From contig NZ_CP087184.1 of assembly GCF_024749045.1 (NCBI RefSeq), positions 2,728,001 to 2,792,000 on the forward strand: DNA of 64,000 bases, read 5' to 3'. This document shows positions 55,121-64,000 of the stretch, one piece after another. Source of the DNA: Pseudomonas sp. B21-028. GTDB lineage: Bacteria > Pseudomonadota > Gammaproteobacteria > Pseudomonadales > Pseudomonadaceae. A program made the position numbers and the translations under genes. The stretch's first letter is position 1, and each line of letters starts with the position of its first letter. The notes under the pieces are model-generated. The model had not been told where the DNA came from. It saw nothing but the letters and a program-made list of their open reading frames with translations, and searched no databases.

Positions 55121-56460
55121 CCATTGTGGCGAGGGGATTCATCCCCGCTGGGCTGCGCAGCAGCCCCAAAGCCCCGCGACTCGGTATACCAGGCGGATTG
55201 AGTTGCCTGTGTTGGGGCTGCTTTGCAGCCCAGCGGGGATGAATCCCCTCGCCACGGGTTCATCTACTTGCTTAAGTGAGCAGCATCATGGTCAGGGGCG
55301 AGCGTTCAGCGGGATATGGATGCGATGCCGCGCCGGATTGAAGGCTTGTGAGAACGTTTCCCGGAGTGGGTTGTAATCATTCACTTAAAACTTACCCGGT
55401 CCACTGTGGCGAGGGGATTCATCCCCGCTGGGCTGCACAGCAGCCCCAAAGCCCCGCGACTCGGTATATCAGGCGGATTGAGTTGCCTGTGTTGGGGCTG
55501 CTACGCAGCCCAGCGGGGATGAATCCCCTCGCCACAGGTTCATCTACTTGCTTAAGTGAGCAGCATTATGATCAGGGATGAGTGTTCAACGGGATAGGGA
55601 TGCGATGCCGCGTCGGATTGAAGGCTTGTGCGAACGTTTCCCGGAGTGGGTTGTAATCATTCACTTAAAACTTGCCCGGTCCACTGTGGCGAGGGGATTC
55701 ATCCCCGCTGGGCTGCGAAGCAGCCCCAAAGCCCCGCGACTCGGTATATCAGGCGGATTGAGTTGCCTGTGTTGGGGCTGCTTTGCAGCCCAGCGGGGAT
55801 GAATCCCCTCGCCACAGGTTCATCTACTTGCTTAAGTGAGCAGCATCATGGTCAGGGACGAGCGTTCAACGGGATAGGGATGCGATGCCGCGCCGGATTG
55901 AAGGCTTGTGCGAACGTTTCCCGGAGTGTGTTGTAATCATTCACTTAAAACTTGCCCGGTCCACTGTGGCGAGGGGATTCATCCCCGCTGGGCTGCGCAG
56001 CAGCCCCAAAGCCCCGCGACTCGGTATATCAGGCGGATTGAGTCGCCTGTGTTGGGGCTGCTTTGCAGCCCAGCGGGGATGAATCCCCTCGCCACGGGTT
56101 CATCTACTTGCTTAAGTGAGCAGCATCATGGTCAGGGGCGAGCGTTCAACGGGATAGGGATGCGATGCCGCGCCGGATTGAAGGCTTGTGAGAACGTTTC
56201 CCGGAGTGGGTTGTAATCATTCACTTAAAACTTGCCCGGTCCACTGTGGCGAGGGGATTCATCCCCGCTGGGCTGCGCAGCAGCCCCAAAGCCCCGCGAC
56301 TCGGTATATCAGGCGGATTGAGTTGCCTGTGTTGGGGCTGCTTTGCAGCCCAGCGGGGATGAATCCCCTCGCCACGGGTTCATCTACTTGCTTAAGTGAG
56401 CGGCATCATGGTCAGGGATGAGCGTTCAACGGGATAGGATGCAATGCCGCGCCGGAGCGA
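55121..56460. repeat. Tandem array of five 280-bp units, each with an inverted REP pair
   Basis: Units start at 55121, 55401, 55681, 55961 and 56241, spaced exactly 280 bp. The first differs at its left edge and the last is cut at ~56460. Each unit has two inverted copies of the REP starting TGTGGCGAGGGGATTCATCC, ending TTGGGGCTGC, with a ~37-bp loop, then a ~150-bp unique spacer ending TTCACTTAAAACTTGCCCGG. The units differ by only a few bases. Short ORFs of ~75-100 codons inside are repeat artefacts. Confidence 0.93.
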
Positions 56461-56492
56461 AGGCTGGCGCGGTCTGCAGTTTTTCCCGTGGA

Positions 56493-59400
56493 TTATTTAC
56501 ATTTCAAGGCCTGGGAAATCGCCTCGCCCAACTCGCTGACGTAGGGTGCTCTCATCATCGTGTGGTGTTCTCCGGGTACCAGGGTGACGTGTAAGTGCTC
56601 ACCATGGAAGGCGCGCCAGCCCAGGGTGGTGTCGGGGCGCGGTTCGTCCTGGGCGATGAACAGCGAGACTTTGACCGCCGTGCTCGGGCTGACATGGGTA
56701 TCCATGGCTTGATAGATCGAGTAGGCCACCGCCAGGTGAGTTCGCAGCAGCGCGGTGTCGATATCCTTTCCCAACTCCGGCAGCAGGTTATTGCTCAAGA
56801 CCGATATCAGCATGGGTTCGATTTCGTGGGTGGCGGCCAGTTCTTGAAGGGACGCTTCCAGGGCGGGTTCCATCCGTCCTTTCACCAACACCAGCAAGAA
56901 TTGTGCTTCGCTGATGGGCCTATTGGGCGCTGTCTCTTGTATGTTGGAGTCGATGATGCCAAGGAACTCTATCGTTTCTCCGAGGGCGATGGCCTGATGA
57001 GCCATTTCGTGGGCAATCAAACCGCCTGCCGACCAACCGGCGATTCGATAAGGTCCTTGCGGTTGCACTTCGCGGATAGCCGTCAGGTAGTTGGCCGCAA
57101 TGTCCGGTATGGTGTTCAGCGTTTTCTCTCCAGCGAAGAAACCATTGGCCGCAATACCGTAGACCGGTATCTCGGCATTCAGCCAGGGCGCCAAGTCCCT
57201 TGCATATTGCACTTCACCACCTGCCGGATGCACCAGGAACAAGGGGCGCTGGCTACCGTTGCGGCGGATCGGTACCACGTTACTTCGGGTAGCCGTGCGC
57301 GATTGCGGCGCCAGTGCTTGCGCAAATCCAGCAACGGTAGGTTCCACGAACAAATCTCGCAGGGCGATGGTCTTGTCCAGTACCTTTTGCAGCCTCGATA
57401 TCATCTGCACCGCCAACAGCGAGTGCCCTCCAAGCTCGAAAAAGTGGTCATGACGACCCACCAGCTCAACACCCAGCAGTTCCTGCCAGATCTCGGCGAT
57501 GGCCTGTTCGGTGCCATTTAGGGGCGCTTGGTATTCGCGACTGATCAGGGCCGACTGGTCGGGAGCCGGCAACGCTTTGCGGTCCAGTTTGCCGTTGGAG
57601 GTCAGCGGTAGAGACGCGAGACGGACGTAAGCGGCGGGCACCATGTAACTGGGCATCCGGGCCAGCAAATGCTCGCGCAGCTCGTCGAGGCTGACTTCGG
57701 CATCTGCGGTGAAATAGGCCACCAGACGCTTGTCGCCCGGTACGTCTTCCCGGGGCATCACTGCCGCTTCTTCTACTGCCTCGTGTCGGGCGAGTTCGGC
57801 TTCGATCTCCCCCAGCTCGATGCGGAAGCCCCGGATCTTCACCTGATCGTCATTACGCCCCCGGTATTCGAGGCTACCGTCGACAGACCAGCGCACCAAG
57901 TCGCCGGTACGGTACAGGCGGGCACCCTGATTCGGGCTGAACGGGTCGGCAATGAAGCGTTCTTCATTCAGCTCGGGGCGATTCAAATACCCCCGCGCCA
58001 CGCCCGCACCCCCGACATACAACTCACCGACCACGCCCATGGGCACAGGCTGGCGCCGGGCGTCCAGCACATAGGTCTGCAAATCCGGAATGCGTACGCC
58101 GATGGGGCTGACACCCGTCTGCTGCGCATCCTCGACCTGCAAGGGATAATAGGTCACGTGCACCGTGGTTTCGGTGATGCCATACATGTTGACCAGTTGC
58201 GTGCCGGCGTTGGCCGGTTTTGCGTACCACGGCTTGAGCATCCCTGGGTCCAGGGCTTCGCCGCCGAAAATCACCTGGCGCAGGGAGTGCGTCTGCTGGC
58301 TTTCGTCTTGCGCGGCGATCAGTTGGCGGAAGGCGCTAGGGGTCTGGTTGAGCACCGTAACACCGGCATCGCAGATCAGGGCGTAGCAGGCCTGTGGTGA
58401 ACGGGTGACTGTCTGCGGCACGATCAACAGCTGTCCGCCATGGACCAGAGCGCCCCAGATTTCCCAGACCGAGAAGTCGAAGGCGAAGGAATGGAACAAT
58501 GCCCAGACATCGGTCGGGTTGAAATCGAACCACGCCTGGGTGGCCGAAAACAGGCGTGCCACGTTGCGGTGTTCGACTTGCACGCCCTTGGGCAGGCCGG
58601 TGGAGCCGGAGGTGTAGATCACGTAGGCCAGGTGGGCTGGGGTCAGCTCCGGTACCTGGGGATTGAAGACGGAATGCTGCTGCGGCATCGTGTCGTCGAG
58701 GTTGATGATTGGTACCGACGCGTCCGCCAACCGCTCACGGGTGGCTTCTTGAACCAACACGGCCACCGGTTCGCTGTCTTCCAACAGAAGCGCCAGGCGC
58801 TCGGCGGGGTAGGCCGGATCAAGCGGCACGTAGCCGGCACCCGCCTTCAAAATGGCGAGCAGACCGATGATCATTTCGGGCCCGCGTTCGACGCAGATCG
58901 CCACGCGGGAGTCCGGTTTGACCCCGCTGTCACGCAAGTGATGCGCCAGCTGGTTAGCGCGCTGGTTCAGCTCACGGTAGCTCAGGCGGACGTCGCCATG
59001 CAGCACTGCCATCGCTTCCGGCGTGCGCTGCACCTGTTCCTCGAACAACCCGTGAATGGTCTGCTCCAGCGGATACCCGGCGTCGGTGGCGTTGAACGCC
59101 ACCAGCAGTTGCTCGCGCTCCGCCGCCGGCAGGATCGGCAAGGCGTTGAGCGCGGATGACGGTGCGTCTTCCAGGGCCGTGACCAGGCTTTCCAGCGCAG
59201 TCTGCACGTAGCCGGCGATCCGTTCCGCCCCGGTATTGGCCGGGCAGGTGAGGGTGAAGGTAAAGCCCTGGCCCTCATCGTCCACGTTCAACGCCAGCGG
59301 ATAATTGGTCCGTTCCGTGGCTTTGAACCGCTCGATATCGATCCAGGCACCGAGCCCCTCGGCGGTACCCGATGCGTCGGTGTGGCGGTAATTGAGCAAG

Positions 59401-62400
59401 GCGCTGAACAGCGGTGCCGGTGCCGCGACGCCGCTGCAACGCTGAGCCAGTACCAGGGACGCATGTTCATGCCCGAGCAGCGCGGTCAGGCGAGCGTGGG
59501 TTGTCTGCACGCCGTTGCGGACATCCTGGCTGCCCAGGTCGACCCGCATTGGCAAGGTATTGATGAACATGCCCAAGGCACGGTCGGCACCGTCACCGCC
59601 TTGCATGCGCCCCATCAATACGGTGCCGAAGACAACGGTATCCTGGCCGGTGACCTTGCCCAGCACCTGGGCCCAGGCCAGATGCACCAGGCTGGCCGCA
59701 CTGACGCCGGACTGTCGGGCCTGGACGCGCAAGCGGCGGCTCAAGGCGCTGTCAACGCGTTGATGGGCTTCCTCGATCTCACCGCCATCGCCCTGCACAT
59801 CATGCAGGTCGAAGGGCAGGGTGGGTTCGTTGATGTCGCCGAGCATGTCGCGGAAGAAGGCTTCATGGTCTTCGCGGCTGACGCCCAGGCGGGCCTGGGC
59901 CACATAGTTGCGGTACGGCACCGAGGCTGGCAGGCAATGTTCCTGGCCGAGCATGCAGGCGTCGATCTCGTGGGCAAGCACAGGCAACGAAGTGGCATCG
60001 TGGATCAGGTGATGGAACACCAGCAGCGCTACCCAGCGGTCAGCGAGTGGATCATGGGCATAGGCGATATGCAGCATTGGCGCCTGGCGAATGTCCACCC
60101 GATCATGACTATGCAGCTGCGCGATGATATCGGGGGTGGCGGGGTCGAGACGGAACTCCTCCACAATCAGCCCGGCCTGGCGCCAGACCACCTGGACAGG
60201 TTGGTCCAGGCCTTCCCAGAAGAGGCTGGTGCGCAAGATGTCGTGGCGAGCAATCACCGCCTGCAAGGCCTCGGCAAAATGTTGCACGCGTTCCCGGCTG
60301 TCAAAGCTGAACAGCACATTTCGCCGGTATGGGTCATCCTCGGGGGCCATGAGATGGTGATAGAGGATGCCTTCCTGCAGCGGCGCCAGGGCGTAGATGT
60401 CCTGCACATTGGCCACGCCGCCCGGGACGCTGGAGACGATACGGTCGATGGCGTTCTGGTCCAGGTCCGCCAGTGGCAGCATGTCCGGGGTGATGCGTGC
60501 GCAGTGCTCGGGGATCAAGTTGGCTGGCACCAGGACTTCCGTGCCGCCACCGACGGCAGCGGCCAGGGCCGCGAGGGTTGGCTGGCTGAACAGTACGCGT
60601 ACGTCGGCACTCAGGCCGATCTGGCGCATATGCTCAATCAACTTCACGGCCAACAGCGAGTGACCGCCCAGTTCGAAGAAGTGGTCGTGACGACCCACCT
60701 GATCGACCTTGAGTACCTCGGCCCACAAGCGGGCCAGGGTTTCTTCGGTCTCGCCGATTGGCGCAACGTATTCGCAGCGACTGAACGCGCGGTGATCCGG
60801 TGCGGGCAGCGCACGACGGTCCAACTTGCCGTTGGCGGTCAATGGCAGCCTGTCGAGTTGCACGTAGGCCGCAGGAACCATGTAGTCCGGTAGTTGCGCC
60901 GACAAGTGGGCGCGCAAGCTCTGGGTATCCACCGTCTGGTCTGCTTGCAGGGTGTAATAGCCCACCAGTTGCGGGTTACCGGTGTCGTCTTTGACCACCA
61001 ACACCGCTGCTTCACGCACGCTGTCATGCCCCCCCAGACGCGTTTCGATTTCCCCCGGTTCGACACGGAAACCTCGGATCTTGACTTGATCGTCGTTTCG
61101 GCCCAGGAATTCGATCGTGCCCTGCGACGACCAGCGCACCAGGTCGCCGGTGCGGTACAGACGTGCATCCTGGTTGTCGCTGAACGGGTCGGCGATGAAT
61201 TTTTCAGCCGTCAGTTCAGGCTGGTTCAGGTAACCCTTGGCCACGCCATCGCCACCGATGTACAGCTCACCCGCCACACCGACCGCTACTGGTTGCTGAT
61301 GACGGTCCAGCACATAGACGCGAGTGTTGCCGACAGGTCGACCAATCGGGACGCTGCCCTCGTTCACAGAAGTGATTTCATATGTCGTGGTGAAGGTCGT
61401 GGCTTCGGTTGGGCCGTAGCCATTGAGCAAATGCCGGGGTGCACCGCTTTTCAGCACGCGCCTGATCACGGCCGGGTCCAGTACATCGCCACCCACGATC
61501 AGGTAACGCAACTGCTGGAATACTTCAGTCAAACCATCGGCGTATTGATGGAACAACCCCGCTGTCATCCACAGCATGCTGACCGCTTGTTCGCGCAGCA
61601 GGTTGCAGAATCGCTCTTGCGACAGCAGCACATCCTGCTCGACCACCACCACGCACCCGCCGTTGAGCAACGGAGCCCAGACCTCCAGGGTGCTGGCGTC
61701 GAACGCAGGGTTGGACGCAAACGCCACGCGATCCAGGGCGTTGAAGTCGGCGTAACCGTTGTTGATCACCAGGCGGGTGATCGCCCGGTGTGGCACCAGC
61801 ACACCTTTCGGCGTACCGGTGGAGCCCGAGGTGTACATGATGTAAGCGATGGCTTCGCCAGATAGCGGCAGGTGCGGCTCGCTGTTCGATCCATCAAGGG
61901 CCAGGATGTCAAGATCGACACGCCGGGCTCCGGATATGTCCATTGCAGTGCTGTGGGTCAGGACGATAGCCGCCTGGCTGTCCTGAACCATGAAATGCAG
62001 GCGTTCGGCGGGCGCGTTGACGTCCAGCGGTACATAGATCGCCGCGCACTTGAGTATCGCCAATTGGCTGATCACCAGCCCCAGGGAGCGCTCCAGCAGG
62101 ATCGCCACCCGATCGCCCGGCTGTACGCCCAGGCCAATCAGATGATGGGCGAGACGATTGGCGCGTTGATTCAGCTCGCGATAAGTCACGGCCTGGTCAT
62201 CGTCAATTGCGGCCACGGCGTCTGGCTGAGCCTCGGCTTGCGTTTCGAACAGGCCATGGACGGTCTTGTCGTGGGGGTAACGACGTTGTGTGACGTTGAA
62301 GTTCACCAGCAGTTGTTGACGCTCGATATGAGGCAGAATCTCCAGCGCGTCGAGGGCAGTCTGTGGGGCCTGTTCCAGCGCGTCGGCCAGGCTGCTCAAT

Positions 62401-64000
62401 GCTGTCTGCGTGTAGCCGCACACACGTTGAGCGCCAATGTGCTCTGCCACCAGAACACTCAGAGTAAAGCCGTCGCCCTGGTCGTTGATGTTCAGGGTCA
62501 GCGGGTAGTTGGTGCGCTGGTCGCCATTGAGGGTTTCGATGCCGCGCCACGCCTGGAGGGCTTCGTTGGTTGCTACGCTGGCCCAACTGTGCCGGTAGTT
62601 GAGCAAGGCACTGAACAACGGCGCAGGCGCAGCGACCCCGCTGCAGCGTTGGGCCAGGGCCAGTGAGGCATGTTCGTGACCCAGCAATGCCGTCAGTTGC
62701 CTGTGCGTGGCCTGGACCCCAGCGCGAACGCCTTGGGTCGCCAGGTTGACGCGTAAGGGCAGGGTATTGATGAACATGCCGACGGCACGGTCGGCGCCTT
62801 TGCCGCCCTGCATCCGCCCCATCAGTACCGTGCCAAACACGACGTCGTCCTTGCCGGTGACCTTGCTCAGCACCTGCGCCCAGGCCAAATGAAAGAGGCT
62901 GGCGGTACTGACACCCAGTTCACGCGCCAACCTGCGCAAACGCTGGCTCAAACCCGGGTCCAGCGCCAGCATGGCTTCTTCGATACCTTGCCCGTCGCCC
63001 CGCACATCGTGCAGACCGAACGGCAGCGTCGGTTCATCGATGTCGGCCAGCATCTCGCTGAAAAAGGCAGCGTGCGCTTCAGCGCGCATCCCCAGACGTG
63101 CCTGCGCCACATAGTCGCGATACGGTACCGCCTCGCGCAGTTGCTGCGTGTTGCCCAGCAAGTAGGCCTGCATTTCGTGCTGTACCACCTCCAACGCCGT
63201 ATGGTCGAGGGCAATGTGGTGAAACAGCAGGATCGCCACCCAACGCTGATTGGCCACATCTTGCATAAATGCCAGGCGCATCAGCGGTGCCTGGGTGATG
63301 TCCAGGCGATAATGACGAGTATCGAAACGGGCGCGCAGCTGCTCGGCAATATCGTCCTGCGACGCCAGGGCAACCTCTTCCAGCACAAGCTGCGCTTCAC
63401 GCCAGACCACTTGTACCGGCCCATCCAGACCTTCCCAGAGAACAGCCGTGCGCAAAATGTCATGCCGGCCGATCACGCCTTGCAGAGCCTGCGCGAAGGC
63501 GTCGAGTCGCTGGCGGTCCTCGAAGGCGAACAGGGCCTGTTGCACATAGGGATCACGCTGCTGTGCAGCAAGATAGTGGTACAGAATGCCCTCCTGCAAC
63601 GGGGCCAGGGCGTAGATGTCCTGCACATTGCCGACACCGCCCGGCACGCTGGACACGATACGGTCGATGGCGTCCTGGTCCAGGTCCGCCAGTGGCAGCA
63701 TGTCCGGAGTGATGCGTTCGCAGTTCAGGGTAATCAGGTTGGCTGGTACCACGATTTCCGTGCCACTGCCCACGGCTCCGGCCAGGGCGGCCAGGGTTGG
63801 CTGGCTGAACAGTACACGCACGTCGGCACTCAGGCCGATCTGGCGCATACGCTCGATCAATTTCACGGCCAGCAGCGAATGCCCACCCAGTTCGAAGAAA
63901 TGGTCATGACGACCTACTGAGTCGATACCCAATAAATCTTCCCAGATCCGAGCCAGGGCGATCTCGACGTCATGCTGCGGTGCTTCGTAAACGCGGCTGA
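56493..64000 (-). CDS. NRPS, T-C-A-T-C-A-T-TE (5' end outside window)
   Basis: The frame continues past 64000, so the start is unseen. Numbered from 63932: carrier (FFELGGHSLLAV), C domain ~60-500 (LAPLQEGILYHYL, HHIALDH), A ~540-1030, carrier, C ~1130-1570, A ~1610-2080, carrier (~2130) and thioesterase ~2205-2479 (GWSAGG nucleophile, GIIDSN, GEHHTMM). By eye the first A code reads DALWIGGTF (Val-like) and the second DFWNIGMVH (the classic Thr code). The peptide thus probably ends in an aliphatic residue and Thr, then is released by a single thioesterase. The C domains have the Pseudomonas lipopeptide style. It is unrelated to the Cy-type NRPS at the other end. Confidence 0.92.
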   Translation of the reverse strand, partial: SRVYEAPQHDVEIALARIWEDLLGIDSVGRHDHFFELGGHSLLAVKLIERMRQIGLSADVRVLFSQPTLAALAGAVGSGTEIVVPANLITLNCERITPDMLPLADLDQDAIDRIVSSVPGGVGNVQDIYALAPLQEGILYHYLAAQQRDPYVQQALFAFEDRQRLDAFAQALQGVIGRHDILRTAVLWEGLDGPVQVVWREAQLVLEEVALASQDDIAEQLRARFDTRHYRLDITQAPLMRLAFMQDVANQRWVAILLFHHIALDHTALEVVQHEMQAYLLGNTQQLREAVPYRDYVAQARLGMRAEAHAAFFSEMLADIDEPTLPFGLHDVRGDGQGIEEAMLALDPGLSQRLRRLARELGVSTASLFHLAWAQVLSKVTGKDDVVFGTVLMGRMQGGKGADRAVGMFINTLPLRVNLATQGVRAGVQATHRQLTALLGHEHASLALAQRCSGVAAPAPLFSALLNYRHSWASVATNEALQAWRGIETLNGDQRTNYPLTLNINDQGDGFTLSVLVAEHIGAQRVCGYTQTALSSLADALEQAPQTALDALEILPHIERQQLLVNFNVTQRRYPHDKTVHGLFETQAEAQPDAVAAIDDDQAVTYRELNQRANRLAHHLIGLGVQPGDRVAILLERSLGLVISQLAILKCAAIYVPLDVNAPAERLHFMVQDSQAAIVLTHSTAMDISGARRVDLDILALDGSNSEPHLPLSGEAIAYIMYTSGSTGTPKGVLVPHRAITRLVINNGYADFNALDRVAFASNPAFDASTLEVWAPLLNGGCVVVVEQDVLLSQERFCNLLREQAVSMLWMTAGLFHQYADGLTEVFQQLRYLIVGGDVLDPAVIRRVLKSGAPRHLLNGYGPTEATTFTTTYEITSVNEGSVPIGRPVGNTRVYVLDRHQQPVAVGVAGELYIGGDGVAKGYLNQPELTAEKFIADPFSDNQDARLYRTGDLVRWSSQGTIEFLGRNDDQVKIRGFRVEPGEIETRLGGHDSVREAAVLVVKDDTGNPQLVGYYTLQADQTVDTQSLRAHLSAQLPDYMVPAAYVQLDRLPLTANGKLDRRALPAPDHRAFSRCEYVAPIGETEETLARLWAEVLKVDQVGRHDHFFELGGHSLLAVKLIEHMRQIGLSADVRVLFSQPTLAALAAAVGGGTEVLVPANLIPEHCARITPDMLPLADLDQNAIDRIVSSVPGGVANVQDIYALAPLQEGILYHHLMAPEDDPYRRNVLFSFDSRERVQHFAEALQAVIARHDILRTSLFWEGLDQPVQVVWRQAGLIVEEFRLDPATPDIIAQLHSHDRVDIRQAPMLHIAYAHDPLADRWVALLVFHHLIHDATSLPVLAHEIDACMLGQEHCLPASVPYRNYVAQARLGVSREDHEAFFRDMLGDINEPTLPFDLHDVQGDGGEIEEAHQRVDSALSRRLRVQARQSGVSAASLVHLAWAQVLGKVTGQDTVVFGTVLMGRMQGGDGADRALGMFINTLPMRVDLGSQDVRNGVQTTHARLTALLGHEHASLVLAQRCSGVAAPAPLFSALLNYRHTDASGTAEGLGAWIDIERFKATERTNYPLALNVDDEGQGFTFTLTCPANTGAERIAGYVQTALESLVTALEDAPSSALNALPILPAAEREQLLVAFNATDAGYPLEQTIHGLFEEQVQRTPEAMAVLHGDVRLSYRELNQRANQLAHHLRDSGVKPDSRVAICVERGPEMIIGLLAILKAGAGYVPLDPAYPAERLALLLEDSEPVAVLVQEATRERLADASVPIINLDDTMPQQHSVFNPQVPELTPAHLAYVIYTSGSTGLPKGVQVEHRNVARLFSATQAWFDFNPTDVWALFHSFAFDFSVWEIWGALVHGGQLLIVPQTVTRSPQACYALICDAGVTVLNQTPSAFRQLIAAQDESQQTHSLRQVIFGGEALDPGMLKPWYAKPANAGTQLVNMYGITETTVHVTYYPLQVEDAQQTGVSPIGVRIPDLQTYVLDARRQPVPMGVVGELYVGGAGVARGYLNRPELNEERFIADPFSPNQGARLYRTGDLVRWSVDGSLEYRGRNDDQVKIRGFRIELGEIEAELARHEAVEEAAVMPREDVPGDKRLVAYFTADAEVSLDELREHLLARMPSYMVPAAYVRLASLPLTSNGKLDRKALPAPDQSALISREYQAPLNGTEQAIAEIWQELLGVELVGRHDHFFELGGHSLLAVQMISRLQKVLDKTIALRDLFVEPTVAGFAQALAPQSRTATRSNVVPIRRNGSQRPLFLVHPAGGEVQYARDLAPWLNAEIPVYGIAANGFFAGEKTLNTIPDIAANYLTAIREVQPQGPYRIAGWSAGGLIAHEMAHQAIALGETIEFLGIIDSNIQETAPNRPISEAQFLLVLVKGRMEPALEASLQELAATHEIEPMLISVLSNNLLPELGKDIDTALLRTHLAVAYSIYQAMDTHVSPSTAVKVSLFIAQDEPRPDTTLGWRAFHGEHLHVTLVPGEHHTMMRAPYVSELGEAISQALKCK

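Noticed and set aside
55348..56421. Several ~75-100 codon ORFs repeated in the array
   Set aside because: They read through REP palindromes and recur only because the DNA unit is repeated.
55121..56460. CRISPR-like array
   Set aside because: Period is 280 bp and spacers are identical between units; these are tandem REP-containing repeats, not short repeats with unique spacers.

Overview
The window looks like chromosomal DNA of a Pseudomonas of the fluorescens group. Supporting this are the high GC content, two families of Pseudomonas REP repeats, the glc (glycolate) operon architecture, DUF6124 genes and NRPS genes in Pseudomonas style. No rRNA, tRNA or CRISPR array was seen. Both window ends cut through NRPS genes.

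1-19,530 is an iron-siderophore locus. Two minus-strand NRPS genes carry an aryl-carrier-like domain, three Cy (heterocyclization) domains, a TubC-type docking domain and an adenylation domain interrupted by a methyltransferase/epimerase-like insert, which is the layout of pyochelin/yersiniabactin-type assembly lines. Divergent from them is an operon of ABC ATPase, ABC permease fused to a degenerate M1-peptidase-like domain, and a FyuA-like TonB receptor. A second, paralogous receptor and an AraC (PchR-like) regulator follow. Fur-box-like sites lie in both divergent control regions.

19,580-30,735 is an export and lipid locus: two TetR regulators, an SDR, an NodT-type outer-membrane factor, an RND adaptor and pump, a FabF-like ketoacyl synthase and a FadL channel. 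Four 24-bp operators of one architecture (GTGACYR-N10-TGGTYAY) lie in front of its transcription units and tie it into one regulon.

30,736-37,800 is an accessory island. It has two direct copies of an ~870-bp block (DUF6124 gene plus a covarying structured RNA). Each block ends exactly at codon 15 of a phage tail-sheath start, and one block has a frameshifted tail-fibre-assembly remnant on its other side. Between the blocks is an Abi_2 (AbiF/AbiD-type HEPN) gene behind a terminator-like RNA hairpin. An IS1182-family element with a zinc-ribbon passenger gene and two unknown genes follow. The arrangement fibre assembly - cargo - sheath matches the moron site between G and FI of P2-type phages and tailocins. 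The island abuts a glcB gene cut down to its first ~80 codons.

37,796-43,290 is the glycolate oxidase operon (glcG, glcF, glcE, glcD with divergent glcC). 43,300-54,810 holds a CheB-CheR-PAS-kinase-receiver hybrid, an O-methyltransferase beside a broken TetR gene, a LysR/SDR/MFS group and a large NarL-type sensor kinase. 55,121-56,460 is a tandem array of five 280-bp units each containing an inverted REP pair. 56,493-64,000 is the 3' part of another NRPS ending in Val-like and Thr modules and a thioesterase.
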